64,000 nt of DNA, from assembly GCA_017853555.1 (NCBI GenBank), contig JAFMJH010000003.1, positions 1 through 64,000 on the forward strand. Direction: 5' to 3'. The DNA comes from Steroidobacteraceae bacterium (GTDB lineage: Bacteria; Pseudomonadota; Gammaproteobacteria; Steroidobacterales; Steroidobacteraceae). The notes under the pieces were generated by a model. That model made no database searches. It had not been told where the DNA came from and was given only the letters and a program-made list of their open reading frames with translations. The translations under genes were made by a program, and so were the position numbers. Of the stretch, positions 18,388-26,820 are shown in pieces (position 1 is the stretch's first letter; every line of letters starts with the position of its first letter).

Positions 18388-19260
18388 GTGAACGCCACCG
18401 TCCCACCCGTACCGGCCATCGATATCGTCAGCGGCATCTGGACCGAGGAAGCGCTGTCCTTCCGGCCAGGCTGGCAGGATCAGTTCTTCGCCGGCAAGAT
18501 GAAGTCGAAGACCGACATGAAGGGTGTGTCGCTCGAGGCGCATCTGGCGCAAATGGACGAGGCCGGCATCGAACGTGCGTTCCTGTTCGCGCCCAAGGTC
18601 GGTCGCAAGGGTCTGCCGGGCTCCTTCCACCTGCCCTACGAAGTGATCGCCCGCGCGGTCGAAAAGTACCCCGGCCGCTTCTACGCGATGGCGGGCATCG
18701 ACCCGTATGAAGGCATGAACGGCGTGCGCCAACTGGAAGACGCGGTGAAGAACATGGGCTTCATCGGCGCGCACGTCTATCCGCACTGGTTCGACTTGCC
18801 GCCCGATCATGCGAAGTACTACCCGTTTTACGCCAAGTGCGTGGAACTCGGCGTGCCGATCCAGATGCAGGTCGGTCAGTCGATGGTGTATGCCAAAGAG
18901 GCACCGATGCGCAGCGTCGGACGACCGATTCTGCTCGACGGCATCGCCTGCGATTTTCCCGAACTCAAACTCATCGGCATCCACGTCGGCATTCCCTGGA
19001 CCGACGAGATGATCGCGATGGCATGGAAACACGAGAACGTGTTCATCGGCTCGGACGCGCACAGCCCGAAGTATTGGCCCGAAGCTTTCGTCAAATACAT
19101 CAACAGCTACGGGCAGGACAAAGTTTTGTTCGGCACCGATTTCCCGGTGCTCGGCTTCAAGCGCACGATGGACGAAGTGCTCGCGCTCAACTTGCGCCCG
19201 GAGCCGCTGCGCAAATTCCTGCGCGACAACGCGCTGCGCGTGTACGGCATCAAGACCTGA
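18388..19260 (+). CDS. Amidohydrolase-2 family protein (TIM-barrel hydrolase/decarboxylase), 290 aa
   Basis: The sequence fits the amidohydrolase-2 (ACMSD-like) barrel, with late strands LIGIHVGIPW, NVFIGSDAHSP and VLFGTDFPVLGF typical of that family. The usual N-terminal metal motif DxHxH is replaced by IDIVSGIW, so metal binding may differ. GTG 18388 is chosen because AGGAG (18376-18380) lies 7 nt upstream; ATG 18355 in frame is an alternative. It is divergent from a TonB receptor and close to CoA-transferase genes, which suggests aromatic or alicyclic acid catabolism (inference). Confidence 0.82.
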   Translation: MNATVPPVPAIDIVSGIWTEEALSFRPGWQDQFFAGKMKSKTDMKGVSLEAHLAQMDEAGIERAFLFAPKVGRKGLPGSFHLPYEVIARAVEKYPGRFYAMAGIDPYEGMNGVRQLEDAVKNMGFIGAHVYPHWFDLPPDHAKYYPFYAKCVELGVPIQMQVGQSMVYAKEAPMRSVGRPILLDGIACDFPELKLIGIHVGIPWTDEMIAMAWKHENVFIGSDAHSPKYWPEAFVKYINSYGQDKVLFGTDFPVLGFKRTMDEVLALNLRPEPLRKFLRDNALRVYGIKT

Positions 19261-19291
19261 AGACCGCGAGTCTCGCGGCCGGCGACGATCG

Positions 19292-20521
19292 TCAGTCCCC
19301 GCCCTTGGCTACCGTGGCGGCCGCCTGCTCGGCGGTCATCGCCGCGCCCTTCGCGGTGAGTTCGGCGATCTGCTCGGCCGTCATGCCCGCTTCACGCAGC
19401 ACTTCTTCGGTGTGCTCGCCGAGTCGCGGCGCGTGGCGCCGGATGTCGGCGGGCGTCGCACCGAAATTCACCGGGAACTTCGGCATGCGCAGTCGCCCCT
19501 CGGTCGGATGGTCCTGGAATTGCCAGAAACCGGTGGCCACCAGATGCGGGTCGGTGGCGAGGTCTTCGAGTCGATTGACGACGATCAGCGGCACGCCCGA
19601 CTTGTCGAATATTTTGAGCCACTCGACCGTGGTGCGCGTCGCCATGATCTCGCCGGTTTTCGAATAGGTGGCGTCGATGTTGCGCACCCGATCGGCGAGC
19701 GTACGAAATTGCGGATCTTCGATCAGCTGCGGATGCCCGGTCAGGCGGCAGAACTTTTCCCAGTGCGCATCGAGGTACGGCAGGATCGCGATGTAACCGT
19801 CGACCGTCTTGTACGGCTTGCGGTGATGGCTCATCAGGCGCGTGTAACCCGGCTTGCCTTTGGGTGGCTCGAAGGTCATGCCCCAAAGATGTTCGGCCAT
19901 CACGAAATTGACCATGGTCTCGAACATCGGCACTTCGAGCTCCTGACCCTCGCCCGTGCGCTCGCGATGAAAGAGCGCCGCGAGCACGCCGTAGACCACC
20001 GTGATCGCGGTGGTCTTGTCGGCCACGACGGTCGGCAGATACCGCGGCTCGCCGAGCACCATTTCATTGAGGGCCGCGACGCCGCTCACCGCCTGGATGG
20101 AATCGTCGAGCGCGCCCAGCGTGCCGTACGGGCCGTGCTTCGAATAGCCGTACGCGCCGCAGTAGATGATGCGCGGATTGATTTTTTTCATGTCGGCGTA
20201 GTCGAGACCGAGCTTGGTCATGACTTGCGGCCGATTGTTGTGCACGAACACGTCGGCATCTTTGACGAGCGCGAGCAGCGCCTCGCGCGCGCCCGGCAAC
20301 CGCAGATCGAGCACGATGCTGCGCTTGTTGCGATTGCAGGTGAGGTACAGCGCCGACATGCCGGGGTTGGTCGCCGCACCGAGGGTGCGATTGCTGTCGC
20401 CGCGCGGCTGTTCGATCTTGACGACCTCGGCGCCCATGTCCGCGAGCAACTGGCAGGCCCAGGGGCCGAGCACCACGCTGGTCATTTCGACGATTTTGAT
20501 GCCGTGCAAGGGTCCGGACAT
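19292..20521 (-). CDS. Family III (CaiB/BaiF) CoA-transferase, 409 aa
   Basis: The N-terminal Rossmann region (GIKIVEMTSVVLGPWACQLL, then GAEVVKIEQP) and the FVHNNRPQVMTKLGLDY segment are classical for CaiB/BaiF transferases. The likely catalytic Asp is in VVADKTTA. These enzymes move CoA between carboxylic acids through an aspartyl-CoA anhydride. GGGAG precedes ATG 20521. It is convergent with the amidohydrolase and divergent from a membrane protein gene. Acceptor unknown. Confidence 0.9.
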   Translation of the reverse strand: MSGPLHGIKIVEMTSVVLGPWACQLLADMGAEVVKIEQPRGDSNRTLGAATNPGMSALYLTCNRNKRSIVLDLRLPGAREALLALVKDADVFVHNNRPQVMTKLGLDYADMKKINPRIIYCGAYGYSKHGPYGTLGALDDSIQAVSGVAALNEMVLGEPRYLPTVVADKTTAITVVYGVLAALFHRERTGEGQELEVPMFETMVNFVMAEHLWGMTFEPPKGKPGYTRLMSHHRKPYKTVDGYIAILPYLDAHWEKFCRLTGHPQLIEDPQFRTLADRVRNIDATYSKTGEIMATRTTVEWLKIFDKSGVPLIVVNRLEDLATDPHLVATGFWQFQDHPTEGRLRMPKFPVNFGATPADIRRHAPRLGEHTEEVLREAGMTAEQIAELTAKGAAMTAEQAAATVAKGGD

Positions 20522-20567
20522 AGGAGGCTCCCGAAATCTCGATTTTCGACGCGGCGATGATACCCTT

Positions 20568-21281
20568 GTGGCCGTGCCGTACTCCGAACTCTTCCTGCTG
20601 CAGGCCGCACTGCAAACACTGCTCAGCCTCTGGCTGGTGCGGATCTGGCAACGCAGCGGTCACCTCGCCGCACTCGTGCTGCTCGTGCCGCAACTCTGCC
20701 TGGTCTACGACAACCTGATCGTGGGCATCGGGCACTGGATCGGACCAGGGTCGATGCTCGAGGCTTTGTCCTGGCCGCGATTCTGGACGCACTGGCTGTT
20801 CGGCGCCTGGGGCATCGCCGGATGCGGAGCGATTCTGCGTCTCGCCGGCGCTTCCGCCGTGCAAAGCACGCGCGGCATGCTGCTCTTCTGCTCGCTGACG
20901 CTCGCGATGATGATGTACGACCTGCCGCACTTCTTCAAAGAAAACATCCATGCGGTCTGCGAAAACGGGCTGGTGCGCTATTCGACCGCGGTCGCCGAGG
21001 GCACGGCCTGCTTTCCGGGGCAGCCCGTCGTGCCGGGCACGGCTCCGTTCGCCTCGATCTGCACGCTGCTCGTCACGCTGATCAGCGGCGGCTGGTTGCT
21101 CGCCAAGCGGCGCTTTCCGTGGATGCTGATCGGCGGGCTGTTGATGTTCGCGACGACCTTGCCGCCACTGCGCGCCCTGAAGCTCGACAATCTCGGCGAA
21201 GTGTTTTTCACCGCCGGCATCATCTGGGCACTCGCCCGCTACGCACCGCACCGCCCGCGCATCGCAACCGAACCCGCGTGA
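20568..21281 (+). CDS. Hypothetical polytopic membrane protein, 237 aa
   Basis: About six to seven hydrophobic helices are spread over the protein. A soluble loop at about 125-165 contains two cysteines and the sequence FKENIHAVCENGLVRYSTA. I do not recognise the family. GTG 20568 or GTG 20574 is the start; no ATG is in frame. The stop overlaps the following transporter gene as GTGA, so they are probably co-translated. Only 46 bp separate it from the divergent CoA-transferase. Confidence 0.7.
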   Translation: MAVPYSELFLLQAALQTLLSLWLVRIWQRSGHLAALVLLVPQLCLVYDNLIVGIGHWIGPGSMLEALSWPRFWTHWLFGAWGIAGCGAILRLAGASAVQSTRGMLLFCSLTLAMMMYDLPHFFKENIHAVCENGLVRYSTAVAEGTACFPGQPVVPGTAPFASICTLLVTLISGGWLLAKRRFPWMLIGGLLMFATTLPPLRALKLDNLGEVFFTAGIIWALARYAPHRPRIATEPA

Positions 21282-22225
21282 ACGAAGTCCGCACGAAACC
21301 GGCCCGGCTCGATCCGCTGGGCGCACTCGCGTGTGCCGCCGCGGCGATGCTGTTCGCCTGCAAAGGCATCTTCGCCAAAAAACTCTATGCGCTCGGCGTG
21401 AGCGTCGATGCGGTGGTGATGATCCGCGGCGTGATCGCGCTGCCGATGTTCTGGATCCTCGCGCTGCGCCGCGAGCCGCTGCGCGAAGTACTCGATACGC
21501 CGTGGCGCGCCATCGCCGTCGCCGCATTCGCGGGGGCGCTCTGCTACTACGTCGGCGCGATGCTCGACTTCGTCGCACTCTCGATGATCGAAGCGAGCGT
21601 CGAGCGCGTATTGATCTTCAGCTATCCGGCGATGGTGGTGCTGTTCACCTCGGTGCGCGATCGGCGCCGGCCCGCCAATCGCGTGCTGCTCGCAGTCGGT
21701 CTGACCTACGTGGGCATCTTCTTCACCGTCGGCGGCTTCGACATGGCCGAACTGCGCGCCAATCTTCTGGGCGCATTGCTCGTCATCGGTTCGGCCTTGA
21801 GTTACGCGGTGTATTTCATCGTCAGCGAGAAATACACGCGTGCCATCGGCAGCGCGCGCTATACCCTGTTCGCGATGTCGGCCGCGCCGCTGTGTCTGCT
21901 GGTGCACTTCGGAGTGCAACGCGATTTCGTCGAACTGACGACCATCTCCGAGCCCGCCTGGCTTTTGCTGTTCGGCATCGCGGTGCTGTGCATGTTCTTG
22001 CCCGCCTCGCTGCAAGCCGAAGGCGTACGACGCATCGGTGCCGAGCGCGGTGCCGTGCTGTCGACCGTCGGCCCGCCGACGACCGTGGTGTTCGCCTGGG
22101 CATTGCTCGGCGAGCGCCTGAACGTGTGGCAGTTTCTGGGGATCGCGCTGATCGTCGGCGGAATTCTCGCGCTCGACCTCAGCCAGCGGCGCGCGCCGCC
22201 GCAGCCAGAACCCGCCGCGCCTTGA
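21278..22225 (+). CDS. EamA/DMT-family transporter, 315 aa
   Basis: Ten membrane helices arranged as two EamA repeats are visible; the second ends in GERLNVWQFLGIALIVGG, a strong family signature. DMT proteins export or import small metabolites such as amino acids or their analogues. GTG 21278 overlaps the stop of the preceding membrane protein (GTGA). The 3' end overlaps the convergent lyase gene by 47 nt. Confidence 0.88.
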   Translation: MNEVRTKPARLDPLGALACAAAAMLFACKGIFAKKLYALGVSVDAVVMIRGVIALPMFWILALRREPLREVLDTPWRAIAVAAFAGALCYYVGAMLDFVALSMIEASVERVLIFSYPAMVVLFTSVRDRRRPANRVLLAVGLTYVGIFFTVGGFDMAELRANLLGALLVIGSALSYAVYFIVSEKYTRAIGSARYTLFAMSAAPLCLLVHFGVQRDFVELTTISEPAWLLLFGIAVLCMFLPASLQAEGVRRIGAERGAVLSTVGPPTTVVFAWALLGERLNVWQFLGIALIVGGILALDLSQRRAPPQPEPAAP

Positions 22226-23066
22226 AGACGATCGGATAGTCGACGAACTGTCCGTTCACCTGTATCGATGCGGACCCTGCCGCCTCGGCCTGCTCGAACG
22301 CCTCGACCACCGCACGCGCCTGCGCGACTTGTTCCGCAGTCGGCGTGAACGCCGCATTGCAGGGGGCCACCTGATCCGGATGGATGCAGAGCTTGCCGTA
22401 CAAGCCCATGCGTCGACCGTTCTGCGCGGAACGCGAAAATCGCGCGATATCTTTGACTTCGATCACGACCGTGTCGACCGGCGGCTCGATGCCGGCGACC
22501 CGCGACGCGTGCGTCAAGCGCGCCCGCGCGTAGGCGAGTTCGTGCTCCTCGAGCGTCCACTCGAGATCCAGATCGTTGGTGTAATCGCCGCCACCGAACG
22601 CGAGTCGCTTCAGACGCGGATCGGCGGCCGCGATTTCATTGGCGAACTCGATGCCGCGCGCCGTCTCGACGATGGCCATGAGTTCGATCGCACCGACCGC
22701 CAGCCCCGCGACCCGTTCCGCCGCGGCGATGAACGCGGCAGCGGCACGCACCTGCTCGGCCGACTCGATCTTGGGCAACACGATGCCGTCGACACCGTGG
22801 CCGACGACGCAGGCAATGTCGTCGGCACACCATGCGGTCTCGAGACCATTGACGCGGATGTAGCCGCGCGCGCTGCGCGGCGCACGCATCGCCTCGACCA
22901 CGGCGGCACGCGTCGATTCCTTCTCGGCGATCGGCACGGCATCTTCGAGATCGAGCAACACCGCGTCCGCACCCGCAGCGAATACTTTGGCGACCTTGCG
23001 TGGGTGATTACCCGGCGCGAACAGGTAGCTGCGTAATCCGGAAGGCAAAGCGCGCTCGTGACTCAT
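22179..23066 (-). CDS. CitE-like CoA-ester lyase (HpcH/HpaI family), 295 aa
   Basis: The protein has the citrate-lyase-beta signatures RSYLFAPGN near the N-terminus, the metal-binding DLEDAV, the active-site IVETARGI, FGGGDYTNDL and the C-terminal KLCIHPDQV. Relatives cleave citramalyl-CoA to acetyl-CoA and pyruvate, or malyl-/beta-methylmalyl-CoA to glyoxylate. ATG 23066 has GGAG 7 nt upstream. It follows the gntR-type regulator by 31 bp on the same strand and is divergent from the MaoC/ACAD/CoA-transferase operon, completing a route from a CoA-activated branched dicarboxylate to central metabolites. Confidence 0.9.
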   Translation of the reverse strand: MSHERALPSGLRSYLFAPGNHPRKVAKVFAAGADAVLLDLEDAVPIAEKESTRAAVVEAMRAPRSARGYIRVNGLETAWCADDIACVVGHGVDGIVLPKIESAEQVRAAAAFIAAAERVAGLAVGAIELMAIVETARGIEFANEIAAADPRLKRLAFGGGDYTNDLDLEWTLEEHELAYARARLTHASRVAGIEPPVDTVVIEVKDIARFSRSAQNGRRMGLYGKLCIHPDQVAPCNAAFTPTAEQVAQARAVVEAFEQAEAAGSASIQVNGQFVDYPIVFKARRVLAAAARAAG

Positions 23067-23097
23067 GGATACACTCCGAAGGAACGTGGCCGCCGAT

Positions 23098-23886
23098 TCA
23101 ACCCGGCTCGAAGCCGACGCCCGAGGCGGAACGATGCAGATCGAAAGCATACGTGAAGCGCTCGGCCGGATGCTCGGCGATGGTGATCTGCAACACCGAT
23201 CCGTCCGCTTCGCGATAGCGTCGCAACACCGTGAGCGACGGACTGCCCGCCTCCACGCCGAGCAGCGCGGCGCGTGACGCGTCGACGAGGCCCGCGCGGA
23301 TTTCCACCTCGACGCGCGCCACGCGTGCCCCGTAGCGACGCTCGATCATTTCGAAGACGCGCCCGCCCGCCCGCCCGACCTGCGGCACCACCGCCGCGTA
23401 GCGCGGCGAGAGATAGATGTCCGACCAGCCGATCGCGGCACCGCTCGGTTGCAGACGACGCACGGCGCTCACGACATTCCAGCGCGCGCCGCGCGCGCAT
23501 CCGAGGCGCGAAGCAAGCGCCGCATCGGCGGTGATCTTGCTCGCCGCACGAACCTCGAGACGACTCGGCTCGGGATAGCGCAGCAACTCGGCGGGCGAGC
23601 CGAGTCGCTGCACGTACGCGCCGGCGTTCGCGTCGGCGGTGACGACGGTGCCGATGCCGCGTCGCCGCGTGATCAAGCCGAAATCCTGCAAGCGCCGCAA
23701 CGCCTCGCGCACGGTGTGGCGACTGACGCGGTGTCGCTCGGCGAGCTCGAGCTCGCCGGGCAGCACGTCGCCGACGGCGTAACGACCGCTGCCGATGTCG
23801 GCGAGCAGAGCTTCGGCGAGTTGCCGATAGCGCGGCGCAGCAACGATTTTTCGTGATTTGACAGGCACGACGGCGCAACCTAGCAT
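23098..23886 (-). CDS. GntR-family regulator (HutC/UTRA type), 262 aa
   Basis: An N-terminal winged helix (YRQLAEALLADIGSGRYAVG, then RHRVSRHTVREALRRLQDFG) is followed by a UTRA ligand-binding domain (about residues 95-255). HutC-type regulators sense a small molecule, usually the pathway substrate. It lies between the lyase gene, with which it is co-transcribed, and the divergent catabolic operon, so it is the obvious regulator of both. Start uncertain: ATG 23886 is chosen, with in-frame ATGs at 23898 and 23922 that would overlap the putative operator or the neighbouring gene. Confidence 0.88.
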   Translation of the reverse strand: MLGCAVVPVKSRKIVAAPRYRQLAEALLADIGSGRYAVGDVLPGELELAERHRVSRHTVREALRRLQDFGLITRRRGIGTVVTADANAGAYVQRLGSPAELLRYPEPSRLEVRAASKITADAALASRLGCARGARWNVVSAVRRLQPSGAAIGWSDIYLSPRYAAVVPQVGRAGGRVFEMIERRYGARVARVEVEIRAGLVDASRAALLGVEAGSPSLTVLRRYREADGSVLQITIAEHPAERFTYAFDLHRSASGVGFEPG

Positions 23887-23887
23887 T

Positions 23888-23897
23888 TGTCCGTACA
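23888..23897. promoter_or_regulatory. Candidate GntR-type operator between regulator and MaoC operon
   Basis: TGTCCGTACA has the GT-N4-AC dyad typical of GntR/HutC sites and is flanked by a repeated CATTTG. It sits in the short divergent gap. The dyad is small, so chance occurrence is possible. Confidence 0.35.
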
Positions 23898-23920
23898 TTT
23901 GAACAGTGAAGGACGCGCCC

Positions 23921-24439
23921 ATGAGTCACACCCCGCAGGCCGTCGCGCCGAATCGCTATCGCGAGTCGTTCGGCCGCTACTACGAAGATTTCGTCGTCGG
24001 CGATGTCTACGAGCATCGTCCCGGCCGCACCGTGAGCGAAGCCGACAACACCTGGTTCACGCTGCTCACCATGAACACGCACCCGCTGCATTTCGATGCG
24101 GAGTACGGCAAGGCCTCCGAGTTCGGTCGCTGCATCGTCGCCTCTCCGCTCACGCTGGCCATCGTGGTGGGCATGAGCGTCACCGACGTCAGCCAGAAAG
24201 CGATCGCGAACCTCGGCTGGAAGGAAATCCGCATGCCTGCGCCGGTGTTCGCGGGCGACACGCTCTACGCCGAATCCGAAGTCCTCGACAAACGCGAATC
24301 GAAGTCGCGCCCGACCGCGGGGCTCGTGACGGTGCGTACGCGCGGCAGGAAAACGGACGGCACCGTGGTCTGCGACTTCGAGCGGACCATACTCGTTGCC
24401 AAACGCGGACACGCGGTCGAAGACCGCATGGGGTACTGA
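23921..24439 (+). CDS. MaoC-family enoyl-CoA hydratase, 172 aa
   Basis: A single hotdog-fold MaoC domain with the catalytic Asp-x-His region (TMNTHPLHFDAEYGK) and the conserved ASPLTLAIVVGM helix. Family members hydrate mesaconyl-CoA or itaconyl-CoA to beta-methylmalyl- or citramalyl-CoA, or related 2-enoyl-CoAs. AAGGA lies 8 nt before ATG 23921, which is preferred over the in-frame GTG 23906. It is the first gene of the operon controlled by the adjacent GntR regulator. Confidence 0.9.
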   Translation: MSHTPQAVAPNRYRESFGRYYEDFVVGDVYEHRPGRTVSEADNTWFTLLTMNTHPLHFDAEYGKASEFGRCIVASPLTLAIVVGMSVTDVSQKAIANLGWKEIRMPAPVFAGDTLYAESEVLDKRESKSRPTAGLVTVRTRGRKTDGTVVCDFERTILVAKRGHAVEDRMGY

Positions 24440-24440
24440 C

Positions 24441-25592
24441 GTGAATGCGATGACGGACGAAGACCGCGAGATCATCGACACCATCGAGCGCTGGGCCGAG
24501 CGCGAGTTGCGGCCGATCGCCCGCAAGTTCGACCACGCCGACGAATATCCGACCGAGATCGTCGCGCAGATGAAAGAGCTCGGCCTCTTCGGCGCCACCA
24601 TCGCCCCCGAGTACGGCGGCCTCGGTCTCGGCGCGAGCACCTACGCACAGATCGTCATGAAGATCTCGGCGGTGTGGATGGCGCCGGTCGGCATCTTCAA
24701 CTCGCACCTCATCATGGCCGCCTGCGTGCAACGCCACGGTACCGCCGAACAAAAAAATCACTGGCTGCCGAAGTTCGCCACCGGCGAGTTGCGCGGCGGC
24801 ATCGGCCTCACCGAACCGAATGCCGGCACCGACTTGCAGAGCATCCGCACCGTCGCGCGACGCGATGCCGACGGTTACGTCATCGACGGCAGCAAAACCT
24901 GGATCACGAACGGCGTCCATGGTGACGTGTTCGCGATCCTGACCAAGACCGACCCCGAAGCGCAGCCGCGTCACAAGGGCATGAGCCTCTTCCTGTGCGA
25001 CAAAGGCCCGGGCTTCACGGCGGCAAAGAAATTGAAGAAACTCGGCTACAAATCGATCGACAGCGCCGAACTGGTCTTCGAAAGCCACCGCGTCGGCGCG
25101 GACCGGCTGATCGGCGCAGTCGAAGGGCGCGGCTTCCAGCAAGCCGTCGGTGGTCTCGAGCTTGGTCGCATCAACGTCGCGGCGCGCGGCGCCGGCATCG
25201 CCGCGGGCGCGTTGCACGCTGCCGTACGTTACGCGCAGGAGCGACACACCTTCGGCAAACCGATAGCCCAGCATCAAGCGATCCAGTTGAAACTCGCCGA
25301 CATGGCCACCCGCGTCGAGGCGGCAAAACTTCTGATCGAGCAAGCCGCGCGCAAATACGACACCGGCGAGCGCTGCGACCTCGAAGCGGGCATGGCGAAA
25401 TTGTTCGCCTCCGAAGCAGGCGTGGAGAACTCGCTCGAGGCGATGCGCATCTTCGGCGGCTACAGTTACTCGACCGATTTCGACGTCGAGCGCTACTACC
25501 GTGACGCACCGCTGATGTGCATCGGCGAAGGCACGAACGAAATGCAGCGCATCATCATCGCGCGGCAACTGCTCGAACGGAATCCGCTGTGA
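24441..25592 (+). CDS. Acyl-CoA dehydrogenase, 383 aa
   Basis: A full-length FAD-dependent acyl-CoA dehydrogenase with the GGIGLTEPNAGTDLQSI flavin loop and a C-terminal IGEGTNEMQR segment whose Glu is the likely catalytic base. It resembles enzymes acting on short or succinyl-type CoA esters, such as methylsuccinyl-, benzylsuccinyl- or glutaryl-like substrates, but specificity is not provable here. GTG 24441 is chosen one base after the MaoC stop codon; ATG 24450 is an alternative. The stop overlaps the next CoA-transferase (GTGA). Confidence 0.92.
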   Translation: MNAMTDEDREIIDTIERWAERELRPIARKFDHADEYPTEIVAQMKELGLFGATIAPEYGGLGLGASTYAQIVMKISAVWMAPVGIFNSHLIMAACVQRHGTAEQKNHWLPKFATGELRGGIGLTEPNAGTDLQSIRTVARRDADGYVIDGSKTWITNGVHGDVFAILTKTDPEAQPRHKGMSLFLCDKGPGFTAAKKLKKLGYKSIDSAELVFESHRVGADRLIGAVEGRGFQQAVGGLELGRINVAARGAGIAAGALHAAVRYAQERHTFGKPIAQHQAIQLKLADMATRVEAAKLLIEQAARKYDTGERCDLEAGMAKLFASEAGVENSLEAMRIFGGYSYSTDFDVERYYRDAPLMCIGEGTNEMQRIIIARQLLERNPL

Positions 25593-26806
25593 ACGCGGCG
25601 GCGCCCCGCCACGCCACCGACCTGCCGCTCGCGGGCGTGCGCGTGCTGACGTTCGAAAACTTCGGCGCCGGTCCGTTCGGCTCGATGTACCTCGCGGACC
25701 TCGGTGCCGACGTCATCAAAATCGAAAGCCGCTCGCAAGGCGGCGACGCCACGCGCGCGATGGGACCGTATTTCCTCGGCGAGCACGATTCGCATTTTTT
25801 CCAGACCTTCAACCTCAACAAACGCAGCGTCACGCTCAACCTCAAGACGGTCGAGGGTCAAGAGGCGTTTCGCAAGCTCGCCGCCCGCTCCGACGCGGTG
25901 CTCAACAACTTGCGTGGCGATCAGCCCGACAAACTCGGCCTCACCTACGCGGCGCTCGCCGCGGTGAATCCGCGCATCGTGTGCGCGCACTTGTCGGCCT
26001 ATGGCCGTGACAACGAACGACGCGCCTGGCCGGGGTACGACTATCTGATGCAAGCCGAAGCGGGCTATCTGCACGTGACCGGCGAACCGGGCTCACCACC
26101 GTCACGCATGGGCCTCTCGATCGTGGACTTCATGACCGGCATCACCACCGCACTCGCCCTGCTCGCCGCGCTCTTCGGCGCGGCGCGCACCGGTCGGGGC
26201 CGCGACGTCGACGTGAGCCTGTTCGACGTCGCGCTGCATCAGCTTTCATATCCGGGCACCTGGTACCTCAACGAAAAACTCGTCACCGGGCGCGCACCGC
26301 GCAGCGCCCACCCTTCCGCGACGCCCGTGCAACTGTTCCGCACCGCCGACGGCTGGATATTCATCATGTGCATGACCGAAAAATTCTGGCATGAACTGCT
26401 GCGCGTGGTGGATTCGGACGAGGTCGCGAACGACGCGCGTTTCGCAACCCTCGCGGCGCGGCGCGAACATCGCGAGGCGCTGACCGTCGCCCTCGATGCG
26501 GTGTTCGAACGCGACACCACCGCCAACTGGCTGACCAAACTGCAGGGCATACTGCCGGCGGCGCCGGTGTACGACCTCGCGCAAGCGCTCGACAATCCGT
26601 TCCCGGCTGCCACCGGCATGATCCGCAACACCCCCCATGGGCTGCGCCCGGATTTCCGCAGCTTCGCCAACCCCATCAAACTCGATGGTGCGCGTCTGCC
26701 TGCGCAAAGCGCGCCGGCACTCGGCGCCGACACCGACAGCGTGCTCGCCGAACTCGGCTACTCTGCCGCGGACCTCGCGCGCTTGCGCGCCGCCGACGCC
26801 ATCTGA
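25589..26806 (+). CDS. Family III CoA-transferase, first of a tandem pair, 405 aa
   Basis: The CaiB/BaiF fold is clear: LAGVRVLTFENFGAGPFGS, GADVIKIES, then VLNNLRGDQPDKLGLTY, and a catalytic-Asp candidate in SIVDFMTG. It begins at GTG 25589 overlapping the dehydrogenase stop (GTGA) and ends 14 nt before a second CoA-transferase. Pairs of CaiB-type genes next to an acyl-CoA dehydrogenase recall benzylsuccinate CoA-transferase BbsEF with BbsG, where the two proteins form one enzyme. That is family-level analogy and not identification. Confidence 0.9.
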   Translation: MNAAAPRHATDLPLAGVRVLTFENFGAGPFGSMYLADLGADVIKIESRSQGGDATRAMGPYFLGEHDSHFFQTFNLNKRSVTLNLKTVEGQEAFRKLAARSDAVLNNLRGDQPDKLGLTYAALAAVNPRIVCAHLSAYGRDNERRAWPGYDYLMQAEAGYLHVTGEPGSPPSRMGLSIVDFMTGITTALALLAALFGAARTGRGRDVDVSLFDVALHQLSYPGTWYLNEKLVTGRAPRSAHPSATPVQLFRTADGWIFIMCMTEKFWHELLRVVDSDEVANDARFATLAARREHREALTVALDAVFERDTTANWLTKLQGILPAAPVYDLAQALDNPFPAATGMIRNTPHGLRPDFRSFANPIKLDGARLPAQSAPALGADTDSVLAELGYSAADLARLRAADAI

Positions 26807-26820
26807 CGGGATACCTGCCG

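Noticed and set aside
19264-19278. CCGCGAGTCTCGCGG inverted repeat between convergent genes as a bidirectional terminator
   Set aside because: The loop is very short and neither side has a T-run.
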